Origin: Acidobacteriaceae bacterium | GTDB taxonomy: Bacteria > Acidobacteriota > Terriglobia > Terriglobales > Acidobacteriaceae | NCBI GenBank assembly: GCA_027311125.1 | Contig: DAICZO010000432.1 | Span: forward strand, 1-35,135 | Reading direction: 5' to 3' | Length of the DNA: 35,135 bases | The notes under the pieces: model-generated | What the model was told of the DNA's origin: nothing | Database searches by the model: none | Seen by the model: the letters and a program-made list of their open reading frames with translations, nothing else | Translations under genes and position numbers: made by a program | Shown here: positions 8,743 to 17,915 of the stretch, in pieces | Layout of the letters: each line of letters starts with the position of its first letter | Numbering within the stretch: the stretch's first letter is position 1

Positions 8743-11700
8743 ATGCGTCGTACTACCGGATCTATTCTTTTACTACTATTCTCGTCCTTATTTTCAGTAT
8801 GTCTTGCACAGACAGCAGCTACATCCGTTCGCGGTGTCGTTACTGACAAGATGGGTGCGCTTGTGAGGGGAGTCGATGTTACGGTAACCGAGAGCTCGAT
8901 TGGCTTTACTCAGACGCACAAGACGAATGCGCAAGGAGAATACAGTTTCCAGCAGATTCCTCCCGGGGCATACAAGATCAAAGTAAGCGCAACTGGGTTT
9001 AGTGAACAGACAACTCAGGTGCAACTGCTCGTGAATCAGCCTGCAACTGTAAATGTCTCACTTTCTATTGGCGGTGATAACACGACCGTCGACGTTACCG
9101 CAGATTCCAATGCGTTGAATGCCACCGATGCAACCATCGGAACCCCATTCAACCAAGCTGAAATTCAAACGCTTCCCTTTCAGGGCAACAACGTTTTATC
9201 GCTTCTGGCTTTGCAGGCGGGCGTCCTGTCGCTAGGAGATCAGAGCAATGCGACGATGGATTCCGACAGCCGTGCAGGTGCGGTAAACGGTGCTCGCTCT
9301 GACCAGGGGAATGTAACGCTCGACGGATTGGACAATAATACACAGACTCAGGGCTATGCTTTTGAGGGCGTACTGCGCCCTACACGCGACTCAGTCGAAG
9401 AGTTTCGGGTAGTTACGACCAGTTCCAATGCAGATTCCGGTCGTTCTTCCGGGGCGCAGATTTCTGTTGTGACGCGGAGCGGCACGAATACACTCCATGG
9501 CAGCTTGTACGAGTATTATCGCCCCTCCAATACGGTGTCCAATGATTGGTTCATCAAGCAGGCGCAGATTGCGAATGGACAGCCTAATATTCCTGGGAAA
9601 TATATTCGTAACACATATGGCGTATCACTCGGTGGAAGCATTATCAAGGATAAGCTGTTCTACTTTGCCAGCTACGAAGGGGACAAGAAGGCCCAAAATG
9701 TCCAAGAGACCAGGGAGGTTCCACTTGGAACTGCGGCAAATCCCGGTCTTAGACAAGGCTATGTTACCTACGTCAATGCAACTGGTGGAACAACTACATT
9801 AAATCCAACCACCATTGGCCAGATGGATCCAAACTGTACTTCACTTGGGACCTGTCCGCTGGGTAACGGTGTTGATCCTGCAGCATTGAAGTATTTTGCA
9901 ACGATTCCACAGGCTAACGGCAGCCTTTTGGGAGATGGCTATAACTTTGGTTCGTACACCTTCTCTTCACCCAATCCGCAGTCGCTGATTACAAACATCG
10001 TCAAGTTTGACTACAACATCAATAGTCGGCAACGCATTTTCTTACGAGGCGATTTGCAAAGTGATAATGCTACGGGAGCAGTCCAGTATCCTGGCGGGAC
10101 GCCGAGCAGTTCTAACTTCGATAATTCACGAGGTATCGGAGTTGGCCATACATGGATGATTACTGACAGTCTTGTCAACAATCTGAGGTATGGATATATA
10201 CGTCAAGGCTTTGCGCGGCGTGGAGCGCTGCATGGCGACTTCGTCACGTTTGCCAATATCGATCCACTGACAGCAACAACGAATGATCTAGTAGTCAACG
10301 TGCCGGTTCATAACCTTATTGATGATCTTAGCTGGACAAAAAAAGCGCACACTTTTCAGGTGGGAGCTAATTATCGATTAATACACAACAACCGACAGAG
10401 CAATGCGACGGCCTATAACAACGCGCAGGTTGACTATTACAATCTGGGTGCAGGAAGCATCGCTAATACGGGCAATAGTCTGGATCCATCGGGTTTCCCG
10501 AGTCTGGGGATACCTAATGTCGCTCAGTCGTTTGGAAGCGCATATAGTAACGCCATTGCTGCCGTCGCTGGTCTGATTCCGGTAGCGACCGAGTACTTCA
10601 ACTACAAAGTAGCAGGTAACAGCCTGTCAGCTCTCCCTGCCGGGCCGCTGACAAGAAACTACAAGTCTAACGAACTGGAGTATTACTTTCAGGATAGCTG
10701 GAAGGTGACAAGAGATCTAACAATTACTTACGGAATCCGTCACAGTATTCTTCAGACACCGTATGAGATCAACGGCCAGGAGGTTGCACCGACGATCAGC
10801 TTGCACGACTGGTTTCAGACCCGTGGTGCAGCGATGTACAAGGGGTTGACGAACCAGCCGGAGATATCTTTTGCAGCCGCAGGACATGCGAACAACGCTG
10901 CTGGACTGTGGGCGAAGGATAAGCTGGACATCGCTCCACGCTTTGCGTTTGCTTACTCTCCGACACGCCTTCCTGGATTTCTGGGGAAGATCTTTGGCTC
11001 TGGAGCAAGTTCAATCCGTGGTGGTTGGGGGTTGTACTACGATCACTTTGGCGAAGGGATCGTGGACACCTTCGACGCAAACGGTGCTTATGGCCTTTCG
11101 TCCCAGGTACGTAGTCCTATTAACCTGACTCCTGATCAGGCGCCGCGGTTCTCATCGACCACGGCAGTACCGACGCAGATAATTCCACCTGTTGCACCTG
11201 CTACCTCCTTCCCCGTTACCCCAGGTAACATCAGCGCACTCTCGTGGACTGTAGACAACAAGGTAAAGACTCCGTACGCCCATGCCATTGATCTCTCGTT
11301 TCAGCGGCAGTTTGCCAAAAGCTGGACAGTGGAAACGGCGTATGTAGGCAGACTGGGCCGTAGATTACTACAGAACCTGGATTTGGCAACACCGCTGGAT
11401 CTGATTGATATGAAGAGCGGCTCCGACTACTTCAAAGCAGCGCAGATCATGTCGCAACAGGCTGCAGCGGGAACACCAACCGATTCTGTCGTTGCGAATC
11501 CTTACTTCGAGAATATGTTTCCCAACGCTGCTGGCAATGGGCGCTCAGCGACCCAGAACATCTATAACGATCTGTGGAGTGCTGCTGTAGGAAATGAGAC
11601 CTACCCTCTTTACACTCTGGACAATGGTTACTATGGCACGCCGGGTGGACCTACTAACCGCTTCTTCGACTCGCAGTACGCTTCACTCTATGCCTGGTCT

Positions 11701-12477
11701 TCTGTTGGAACCAGTAGCTATCACTCTATGCAATTGTCGCTGCATCATGCTGCAACGCATGGCCTGCAGTTCGATATCAACTATGTGCTGGCGAAGTCGA
11801 TCGATCTAGGTTCAGACTCTGAGCGCACGGACTATAACAAGGGTCAGAACTTCAGCAGCATCATTAATGCATGGAACATCAAAGGAAATCGTGGTGTGTC
11901 TGACTTTGATACTCGCCATGCAATCACTGGAAACTGGGGGTACCTGTTGCCGTTTGGTCAAGGTGCAATGTTTGGCTCGAACGTCAGCCCGCTGGTGAAT
12001 AAATTGATCGGTGGTTGGGATCTTTCCGGTTTGACTCATTGGACGAGTGGACTCCCCTTCTCGCCAGTTGACGGACTAGGCTGGAGCACAGACTGGGCAG
12101 TGCAGAGCTTTGCTGTCGTCACTGGCAAGATCGCTTCTGGACATCACCAGATCATCAATGGAGAGCCAAATGCGTTCAAGAGCCAGACCACGGCCTTGGC
12201 CAACATTCGTCCTCCGTATGCAGGTGAGTCTGGACAACGAAACGCCTTCCGTGGAGACGGCTACTTTACGATTGACTCCAGCCTGGCAAAGACCTTTCCA
12301 GTTTTTGAGCGACAGACGCTGAAGTTCCAGTGGGATGTCTTCAATACAACGAATGCAGTTCGCTTTGATCCTGCGAGTGTGCAGAATAACCCCTTCAGTG
12401 CTGGGAGTTTCGGTGTGTATAGCCGGACGCTGGTTGATTCAAGAAGGATGCAGTTCTCTCTGCGCTATGGCTTTTAG
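8743..12477 (+). CDS. Large TonB-dependent receptor with N-terminal carboxypeptidase-regulatory-like domain
   Basis: A 1244-residue outer-membrane protein. Residues 1-22 form a signal peptide (ILLLLFSSLFSVCLAQ). Residues about 25-110 are a carboxypeptidase-regulatory-like beta-sandwich (VRGVVTDKMGALVRGVDVTVTE, then GEYSFQQIPPGAYKI). A plug region follows (about 120-240) and then a long beta-barrel ending in RRMQFSLRYGF, with the terminal phenylalanine typical of BamA-assembled barrels. This architecture is common and multicopy in Acidobacteriota and resembles Oar-type receptors; the ligand is usually a large glycan or peptide and cannot be deduced here. GGAG at 8731-8734 supports ATG 8743. 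It is monocistronic, judged by the strong terminator just downstream. Confidence 0.93.
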   Translation: MRRTTGSILLLLFSSLFSVCLAQTAATSVRGVVTDKMGALVRGVDVTVTESSIGFTQTHKTNAQGEYSFQQIPPGAYKIKVSATGFSEQTTQVQLLVNQPATVNVSLSIGGDNTTVDVTADSNALNATDATIGTPFNQAEIQTLPFQGNNVLSLLALQAGVLSLGDQSNATMDSDSRAGAVNGARSDQGNVTLDGLDNNTQTQGYAFEGVLRPTRDSVEEFRVVTTSSNADSGRSSGAQISVVTRSGTNTLHGSLYEYYRPSNTVSNDWFIKQAQIANGQPNIPGKYIRNTYGVSLGGSIIKDKLFYFASYEGDKKAQNVQETREVPLGTAANPGLRQGYVTYVNATGGTTTLNPTTIGQMDPNCTSLGTCPLGNGVDPAALKYFATIPQANGSLLGDGYNFGSYTFSSPNPQSLITNIVKFDYNINSRQRIFLRGDLQSDNATGAVQYPGGTPSSSNFDNSRGIGVGHTWMITDSLVNNLRYGYIRQGFARRGALHGDFVTFANIDPLTATTNDLVVNVPVHNLIDDLSWTKKAHTFQVGANYRLIHNNRQSNATAYNNAQVDYYNLGAGSIANTGNSLDPSGFPSLGIPNVAQSFGSAYSNAIAAVAGLIPVATEYFNYKVAGNSLSALPAGPLTRNYKSNELEYYFQDSWKVTRDLTITYGIRHSILQTPYEINGQEVAPTISLHDWFQTRGAAMYKGLTNQPEISFAAAGHANNAAGLWAKDKLDIAPRFAFAYSPTRLPGFLGKIFGSGASSIRGGWGLYYDHFGEGIVDTFDANGAYGLSSQVRSPINLTPDQAPRFSSTTAVPTQIIPPVAPATSFPVTPGNISALSWTVDNKVKTPYAHAIDLSFQRQFAKSWTVETAYVGRLGRRLLQNLDLATPLDLIDMKSGSDYFKAAQIMSQQAAAGTPTDSVVANPYFENMFPNAAGNGRSATQNIYNDLWSAAVGNETYPLYTLDNGYYGTPGGPTNRFFDSQYASLYAWSSVGTSSYHSMQLSLHHAATHGLQFDINYVLAKSIDLGSDSERTDYNKGQNFSSIINAWNIKGNRGVSDFDTRHAITGNWGYLLPFGQGAMFGSNVSPLVNKLIGGWDLSGLTHWTSGLPFSPVDGLGWSTDWAVQSFAVVTGKIASGHHQIINGEPNAFKSQTTALANIRPPYAGESGQRNAFRGDGYFTIDSSLAKTFPVFERQTLKFQWDVFNTTNAVRFDPASVQNNPFSAGSFGVYSRTLVDSRRMQFSLRYGF

Positions 12478-12499
12478 ACCGTTGGCCGATTGACTTGAT

Positions 12500-12533
12500 T
12501 GGCGCGTGGCAGTCTGGACGCGCCAGTTTTTTT
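12500..12533 (+). terminator. Rho-independent terminator of TonB receptor gene
   Basis: TGGCGCGT (12500-12507) pairs perfectly with ACGCGCCA (12518-12525) around a 10-base loop, followed by G and seven T residues (12527-12533). It starts 23 bases after the receptor stop codon and is the clearest plus-strand terminator in the window. Confidence 0.9.
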
Positions 12534-12585
12534 GAAACTTGTAGCTGGCGAGTATGCTCTGACTTGACGTCTTGATCGAGGGAAA

Positions 12586-13602
12586 ATGTTGAAGCTATCT
12601 AACTTTGGAGTTCTTCTTTCAGTCGCGATACTGGGTTGTACTTATTCTGTTGTGGCACAGCTTCCGCAGCCTGACGGCGGGACTATTGCTCGTGGAGTCC
12701 TTCCTGCGCACTGGGACAGTGAGGGAGCCAAGTGCATGGAGATACCTGAGTGGCAGGTACATGAGTACAACCCGACTACCTTCCTGTTGCGGCAGTCTGG
12801 GTGTACCGATTTTGAAAAGCCATTCATCTATCTGCTTTTCGGAAACGATAAAGCACTGCTCATGGATACGGGATCGAGACATGGAGACCTGGCTCCTACA
12901 CTGCAACGGACGGTACGGATGTGGCTCCAGCGGAATTCCCGGACGAGCATACCGCTGATTGTCGTACACTCTCATCCGCATGAAGATCATGTCGCTGGCG
13001 ATGCTGAGGTTCAGTCGATTCACGATTCAGCGATGCCGATCACATTTATTCCTGCGGAGTTGGAGGCGACCAAGCGATTCTATGGAGTGGCCCATTGGCC
13101 AACCGATATCGGTCATGTTGATTTGGGAGGACGGGTGATCGATATGATTCCGATCCCGGGACACAGTGACCTCAGTGTGGCACTCTATGACCGCAAGACT
13201 GCCCTATTGCTGGCAGGGGACAGTCTGTATCCAGGGCGGCTGTACGTTGCGGACTTCCCTGCTTTCCAGGCAAGTACCGAGCGGCTAATCCAGTTCACTC
13301 AGGGCAAACCCGTCGCACACATTCTGGGCAACCATATCGAACAGAGCAGTACACCGTTTGTGGACTACCCCGTCGGTACGATCTACCAGCCAAACGAGCA
13401 CGAACTGGCTCTGTCGCGTGGAGCACTGCTTGAATTGGAAGAGGCACTGGTGAGCATGCATGGCACACCCAAGCGGATGGCGCTGCGGGATTTCTCCGTC
13501 TGGCCTGTGGGAGCATCCTTTATGTCACCGAGTGAGAATGCGCAGTTCGAGAAGCATCGGCAAGAGCAGATCGACATGATGTGGGACCATACTACGAAAT
13601 AG
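12586..13602 (+). CDS. Exported metallo-beta-lactamase-fold hydrolase
   Basis: A 338-residue protein with a signal peptide (about residues 1-25, ending SVVAQ). The metallo-beta-lactamase fold is clear and all dinuclear metal ligands appear present: H130-x-H132-x-D134-H135 (HPHEDH), H193 (IPGHSD), D212 (AGDSLY) and H250 (GNHIE). A conserved-looking C-terminal extension runs from about residue 285. Substrate is unknown; the superfamily includes beta-lactamases, lactonases and phosphoesterases, so the name does not imply antibiotic resistance. GAGGGA lies just before ATG 12586. It follows the receptor's terminator and is probably transcribed alone; it converges on the beta-helix glycosidase gene 50 bases away. 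Confidence 0.9.
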   Translation: MLKLSNFGVLLSVAILGCTYSVVAQLPQPDGGTIARGVLPAHWDSEGAKCMEIPEWQVHEYNPTTFLLRQSGCTDFEKPFIYLLFGNDKALLMDTGSRHGDLAPTLQRTVRMWLQRNSRTSIPLIVVHSHPHEDHVAGDAEVQSIHDSAMPITFIPAELEATKRFYGVAHWPTDIGHVDLGGRVIDMIPIPGHSDLSVALYDRKTALLLAGDSLYPGRLYVADFPAFQASTERLIQFTQGKPVAHILGNHIEQSSTPFVDYPVGTIYQPNEHELALSRGALLELEEALVSMHGTPKRMALRDFSVWPVGASFMSPSENAQFEKHRQEQIDMMWDHTTK

Positions 13603-13652
13603 CTGAGAGGCTGCCGCTTTGTGTTTCGTGTGTGTAGTGGAGTGTCGCAGGA

Positions 13653-15845
13653 TTACGGCTGATCCACTTCGTGTGACAAGGCTGTTGAGGGCACTTGGGT
13701 AAGGAGGATGCCGGGGCCTTGCCACCAGAGGCCGAAGCCGTCTACTCCAGCGGAGTGGGTCTCACTCACCTGGATGCGGTGCTTGCCTCGTGTAAGCATC
13801 ACGCTGAGTGTTGTTGTTTGGACGGCATTGCCGTTGAGTCCACACACCTGTGCGAATGGAGTGGGGGCCTGTCCTTGCACATCTCCGTCAATCACAATTT
13901 TTGCAGCTTCATTGGCGAGCATGGTGAAGGTGTACCCCCCAGTGGTCGGAACATCAATCATTCCTGAGAAGTTGATACCATACTGCTGGTCTCGGGTGCG
14001 AATGGCGGACACATCGAATGCCGTGCTAACGCCGACAGCTACCATACGGCCGAGATCGGCTGGCTGCGTAACTTGCGCTGGGTCCCTGACGTAGTAGCGG
14101 TAGATAAGGCCGCTGACGGTGCTTTGAATATTGATCGCAGGCTTCGCTGTAGCGGCGACGATGATCGGCGTGGCGATCCAGTTGTTTCGGCCGGCTGGAT
14201 CGGTGGTGTGAAGCAGGACTCTAAATCGCCCTGAACCATCGAGCAGGGTTCCAGCGGCATCAGGGAAGCGGTGCGTCACGATTCGTCCCGTTGCGTGCGT
14301 GCCGTCGCCAAAGGTCCATTGATAGCGCAGTGCATGTGTGTTGCTGCTGGTGTCTGGAGTTGCTTCGAGTCGAAGCTCATCTCCGGGCTTAATTAAGCCA
14401 GAGGGGTAGGTGACGTGAAGAGACGGTCCGGTTGTGCTGAACACTGGCTGGTCAGCGCCGTCGCGTTGCTCTATGGGAATATCCGCGCTGCTTCGTGCCA
14501 GCACACTGCCAAGCTGTACACCATCGAGCGTAACACTGTGAATACTTCCCGCTAAGACGGATGGGACGAGCGAAGGTTGTTCCAGAGATGCGACATCGGT
14601 AAAGCGAACATCACGGACTCCTTCTACAGGCTGCCTTAGTTGAACCAGCGAGTACCAGTGTTCCAGGCGGATATTCTCAAAGTAGAAGCCACTACTCTGT
14701 CCTCTGCCCTCAGGGTCTGCCCATATCTCCATCAATGCGAATGGAATGCCGCAACCGCCCATGCCTGCGTGGAGCACATCGGAATCGCGCATGACGAAGT
14801 GACCGCCTTCAAAGTTCTTCCAAGGCCATCCCGCACGGACGACATTGGAGATGCTCGTTGATAGAACGCTGTTTTCGACGGTGATCTTCGTCACCGGATT
14901 GCCCTGAACTGCAAAGGCTTTGGGTCCGTAGCCCTCCCAACTGCCCTGCATGGCGAAGATGTCATCTGCGGCGCGGATAAAGGAGTCGCGCACCACGGTG
15001 TCTCCACCACCCAGCCAGTCCATACCATCGGCGTTGGCGTTACCTGCATTCGCGCCGATGACCTTGATGTTCTGGAACAGAATCTGGCGCGAGTCCTTCA
15101 TCTGTATCTGCCAGGTTCTGCTGCGGACCACGCAGGTGATGCCCTCAATCGTGATATCGGTCGCGTGATCCATCACGATGCAATGCCAGTTGCGTTTGTG
15201 CATCCATCCATCATCGTCGGCTGGATTCTGTGGTCCGTCGTATACGATGACGCCGGTGCCGAAGACTTTGACATGCTGAACGCCCCAGATGTTGAGCGAT
15301 CCAAAGACGACTGCACCGGGCGCGAGGTAGATGCGGTCACCACTTGCGGCATCGATATTTTCGCGGTGAACGCCGGGTCCGTAGTAGCGGAGGCCAACTT
15401 GTGCTGCCGATGGGGGCTTCTTCTCGGGTGAGTTCGCAAACAGAAATAGCATCTCTGCATTGCCGAAGTAGTCTCCTGGCCGTGAAATGGAGATCTTTGC
15501 CGGGCCGTTGAGATCGAACGTGATGGTGTTGCCCTGGCGAACAGGACGAATTCCAAGTCGCCACGGTTGTACTTCGACCCCGGCTGACCAGAAGTTGTCT
15601 GCAGAAGCTGTGACTGAGACTCTGGTTCGCTTGTGTGCGTCGAAGTTGAGGAAGTAGGTATTGACTGCAGCGTGCATGACTGGCGTCGGAATACCGTCTA
15701 ACGTGACGATGAAGGATGTTGATGCGATCTCAGCAGGTACTGATGGGACAGAACGGGCCGTCATGGCTGGCATGGACATGGAGAGAACCATGAGCAGCAC
15801 AAACACGAGCATGCAGCGGATTTTGATAGCACTGAGGGGTAACAT
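13653..15845 (-). CDS. Secreted beta-helix glycoside hydrolase (GH28/GH49-like) with PKD and PA14-like domains
   Basis: A 730-residue exported protein. Residues 1-30 form a signal peptide. About 40-140 is a beta-sandwich-like N-domain, then a parallel beta-helix at about 155-445. The helix carries DGMDWLGGGD (D273, D276) followed by AADDIFAMQG (D294, D295), the acidic arrangement of GH28/GH49-type glycosidases. A PKD domain follows at about 485-565 (YQWTFGDGTHATG), then a PA14-like carbohydrate-binding domain at about 575-725 (DVPTTGGYTFTMLANEAAKIV). Substrate is likely a polysaccharide such as pectin or dextran-like glycan, but the family is not certain. GGAGGAGGT lies about 15 bases before ATG 15845, an unusually long spacing; an in-frame TAG excludes a closer upstream start. 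Confidence 0.85.
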   Translation of the reverse strand: MLPLSAIKIRCMLVFVLLMVLSMSMPAMTARSVPSVPAEIASTSFIVTLDGIPTPVMHAAVNTYFLNFDAHKRTRVSVTASADNFWSAGVEVQPWRLGIRPVRQGNTITFDLNGPAKISISRPGDYFGNAEMLFLFANSPEKKPPSAAQVGLRYYGPGVHRENIDAASGDRIYLAPGAVVFGSLNIWGVQHVKVFGTGVIVYDGPQNPADDDGWMHKRNWHCIVMDHATDITIEGITCVVRSRTWQIQMKDSRQILFQNIKVIGANAGNANADGMDWLGGGDTVVRDSFIRAADDIFAMQGSWEGYGPKAFAVQGNPVTKITVENSVLSTSISNVVRAGWPWKNFEGGHFVMRDSDVLHAGMGGCGIPFALMEIWADPEGRGQSSGFYFENIRLEHWYSLVQLRQPVEGVRDVRFTDVASLEQPSLVPSVLAGSIHSVTLDGVQLGSVLARSSADIPIEQRDGADQPVFSTTGPSLHVTYPSGLIKPGDELRLEATPDTSSNTHALRYQWTFGDGTHATGRIVTHRFPDAAGTLLDGSGRFRVLLHTTDPAGRNNWIATPIIVAATAKPAINIQSTVSGLIYRYYVRDPAQVTQPADLGRMVAVGVSTAFDVSAIRTRDQQYGINFSGMIDVPTTGGYTFTMLANEAAKIVIDGDVQGQAPTPFAQVCGLNGNAVQTTTLSVMLTRGKHRIQVSETHSAGVDGFGLWWQGPGILLTQVPSTALSHEVDQP

Positions 15846-15934
15846 AAAATCGGGGTTCTACCTCCTCCATTCCAATATGGACTTTCAATAAGTCAAGCAC
15901 GTAAGGCAATGCCACCTGAACAAGGTACAACAGG

Positions 15935-15954
15935 CTCGAAGGCTATGCTTCGAG
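15935..15954. promoter_or_regulatory. Palindrome between divergent glycosidase and SQR genes
   Basis: CTCGAAG-gctatg-CTTCGAG is a perfect 7-bp inverted repeat, 90 bases upstream of the minus-strand glycosidase start and 212 bases upstream of the plus-strand sulfide:quinone oxidoreductase start. Candidate operator or hairpin; the regulated gene is uncertain. Confidence 0.4.
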
Positions 15955-15979
15955 AGCGACTTAGCAACGCTTGCGAGGC

Positions 15980-15995
15980 TGTGATATACGTCACA
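15980..15995. promoter_or_regulatory. CRP/FNR-family operator upstream of SQR gene
   Basis: TGTGA-TATACG-TCACA matches the CRP half-sites exactly with the canonical 6-base spacer. It lies in the 320-base gap 15846-16165, 170 bases before the SQR start and 134 bases from the divergent glycosidase start, so either gene could be controlled. A second exact match lies upstream of the cytochrome operon. Confidence 0.6.
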
Positions 15996-16026
15996 TCCAA
16001 CACCACTCCCAGACGACCATAGTTGT

Positions 16027-16058
16027 CGTAGATTGTTATTGCTGCTCAACAATCTGCG
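16027..16058 (+). promoter_or_regulatory. Long inverted repeat upstream of SQR gene
   Basis: AGATTGTT (16030-16037) and AACAATCT (16048-16055) are perfect inverted repeats around a 10-base loop. The stem extends three more pairs outward with one G-T wobble. It lies 108 bases before the SQR start and could be an operator or a leader hairpin. Confidence 0.45.
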
Positions 16059-16165
16059 TAGGTCAGACGTTGCAGGGATAAGGATATGCGAAGGGTCAGT
16101 TCAGGTTATGCCTAGCTGTTGCGTATTGCTTATGGCGCGTCTGTGGCGGGAAGGGAGCAATTGTC

Positions 16166-17620
16166 ATGGCGCGTGTCGTTGTCCTTGGAGCAGGAGTATC
16201 GGGTCATACGGCTGCTGCGTTTCTTCGCAGATGGCTGCGTGCTGAGGATGAAGTCGTGGTTGTCTCTCCGAAGCCCGACTATAACTGGCTACCTTCCAAC
16301 ATCTGGGTGGGTCTGGGACGGATGCAGCCAAACGATGTGCTGATACCGCTGGCACAAATCTATAAACGTCATGGAATTATCTTTAAACAGGCAAAGGCGT
16401 TGAGTTTGTATCCAGAGGGCAGCGATAAGCTGGATCAACCGCATGTGAAGATTGAATCGACCCTTGCTGAAGGCGCAGCGGCGCAGGAGTTATTGACCTA
16501 CGATTATCTGATCAATGCGACAGGACCCAAGCTGAACTTTGCGGCGACCGAGGGACTGGGCCCTAGTGGAAATAGTCTGTCCGTTTGTACCGCGGACCAT
16601 GCTCAAGAAGCGGCTCATACCTTTCTCGATCATGTAGCAGCGATGAAGCGCGGAGCACGAAGACGCTTTGTGGTTGGAACAGGCCATGGCACCTGCACCT
16701 GTGAGGGGGCAGCCTTTGAATATGTGGTGAACCTGGAGTTTGAGTTGCGCCGCCACAAGGTGCGTGAGCAGGCAGAGGTGGTGTACCTATCGAACGAATA
16801 TGAGTTGGGGGACTTTGGTATGGGTGGTGCCCATATTCGTAGAAATGGATATATCACTCCAACAAATATTTTTACGGAGTCATTATTTGCAGAACGAGGC
16901 ATTGAGTGGATTATTCGCTCGCATGTAACCAAGGTTGAACCATCTCGGATTTTTTACCAGACATTGTCGGGCGAAGAGTATGAACTGCCTTTCGATATGG
17001 CCATGCTACTGCCACCCTTCTCTGGCGTGGGCCTGGATGCCTTTGACAAGATGGGTACCAACATTTCGTCGCGACTGTTTGCACCGAGCGGCTTTATGCG
17101 CGTGGATGCTGCCTATTCCGCGAAACCGTATGACCAGTGGAAGGCAAGTGATTGGCCTCGAAGCTACCAATCGTCCGAGTATTCCAATATCTTTGCGGCA
17201 GGTATTGCATTCGCTCCGCCACACGCTATTTCGCAGCCACACTACACTGCCACCGGCGTTCCGATCTTTGCCGCACCACCCCGCACGGGGATGCCTTCTG
17301 CAATGATCGGCAAAGCGGTTGCACACACTATCGCAGATAGAATTCGCGGTGTTGAACGTGCGCCACACATGGCGTCCATGTCGGAGTTGGGTGCAGCGTG
17401 TGTTGCTTCGGCCGGTGCCGACCTGGTGCACGGCTCTGCAGCCAGTATGACGGTATTTCCAATTGTGCAGGACTATGATCGTTACCCCGAGTACGGACGT
17501 GATCTAAACTTCACTGTTGGTGAAATTGGACTTGCAGGGCATTGGCTTAAGCTGTTGCTTCACTACCTATTTATGTACAAGGCTCGGCTGCTCCCTGGCT
17601 GGACCCTGATCCCGGAGTAA
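16166..17620 (+). CDS. sqr: Sulfide:quinone oxidoreductase-type flavoprotein
   Basis: A 484-residue FAD-dependent oxidoreductase with an N-terminal dinucleotide fold (VVVLGAGVSGHTAAAFL) and no signal peptide. The pattern fits sulfide:quinone oxidoreductase, a peripheral membrane enzyme passing electrons from sulfide to quinone. Cysteines C141 (SVCTADHA), C177/C179 (HGTCTCEGAAFE) and C412 (LGAACVAS) fall where the three redox cysteines of characterised SQRs are expected, and the PPRTGMPSAMIG segment resembles the KTGYM region. The C-terminal stretch ending HYLFMYKARLLPGW is amphipathic or hydrophobic and may contact the membrane. GGGAG upstream supports ATG 16166. It is followed two bases later by a small coupled gene. 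An alternative is another member of the flavocytochrome c/NDH-2-like group. Confidence 0.85.
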   Translation: MARVVVLGAGVSGHTAAAFLRRWLRAEDEVVVVSPKPDYNWLPSNIWVGLGRMQPNDVLIPLAQIYKRHGIIFKQAKALSLYPEGSDKLDQPHVKIESTLAEGAAAQELLTYDYLINATGPKLNFAATEGLGPSGNSLSVCTADHAQEAAHTFLDHVAAMKRGARRRFVVGTGHGTCTCEGAAFEYVVNLEFELRRHKVREQAEVVYLSNEYELGDFGMGGAHIRRNGYITPTNIFTESLFAERGIEWIIRSHVTKVEPSRIFYQTLSGEEYELPFDMAMLLPPFSGVGLDAFDKMGTNISSRLFAPSGFMRVDAAYSAKPYDQWKASDWPRSYQSSEYSNIFAAGIAFAPPHAISQPHYTATGVPIFAAPPRTGMPSAMIGKAVAHTIADRIRGVERAPHMASMSELGAACVASAGADLVHGSAASMTVFPIVQDYDRYPEYGRDLNFTVGEIGLAGHWLKLLLHYLFMYKARLLPGWTLIPE

Positions 17621-17622
17621 CG

Positions 17623-17802
17623 ATGAGCGATCGAATTGTCTGGACCGCAGGAAAGCCGCATATGAAATCCTCCGCCTACGCCACCAAGCCAACCAGGGTG
17701 ACCCGTTGGCTGCGGGTCTTTATCCCTTGGCAGGTGATTCGTTTCATCGTATTGAACTGGAAGATTATCCAGATCACACGGCGGAACGAGCACCTCTCCT
17801 GA
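17623..17802 (+). CDS. Small basic hydrophobic protein coupled to SQR
   Basis: A 59-residue open reading frame starting two bases after the SQR stop, with GGAG at 17614-17617 inside the end of sqr. The N-terminal half is polar and basic. Residues about 25-52 (from VTRWLRVFIPWQVIRFIVLN on) form one tryptophan-rich, positively charged amphipathic or membrane-dipping helix. It contains no cysteine. Spacing implies translational coupling and therefore a role with SQR, for example membrane anchoring or quinone-site assembly. That role is inference; I recognise no family. Confidence 0.65.
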   Translation: MSDRIVWTAGKPHMKSSAYATKPTRVTRWLRVFIPWQVIRFIVLNWKIIQITRRNEHLS

Positions 17803-17875
17803 CGAGAGAATAGTAGGTTTCACGGAGCGTGTAGCCTGGCTTGATTCCCGCTGCGGATTTCGAGGATAGGAGCTA

Positions 17876-17894
17876 CGCGCTTGAGGCAAGCGTG
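17876..17894 (+). other. Hairpin upstream of MscS gene
   Basis: CGCTTG-agg-CAAGCG (17878-17892) is a perfect 6-bp stem that extends two pairs with one wobble. It ends about 22 bases before the MscS start, in the 113-base gap after the small SQR-linked gene. It could be a leader structure; no T run follows. Confidence 0.35.
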
Positions 17895-17915
17895 ATCAAC
17901 CTGTAAGAATAGAGC

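Noticed and set aside
12586..13602. Antibiotic-resistance beta-lactamase
   Set aside because: Only the superfamily metal site is shown; sequence outside the ligands and the C-terminal extension do not identify a resistance enzyme.
15910..16017. 35-codon open frame from ATG 15910
   Set aside because: No ribosome site, no recognisable composition, and it covers the CRP-type palindrome and other regulatory repeats.
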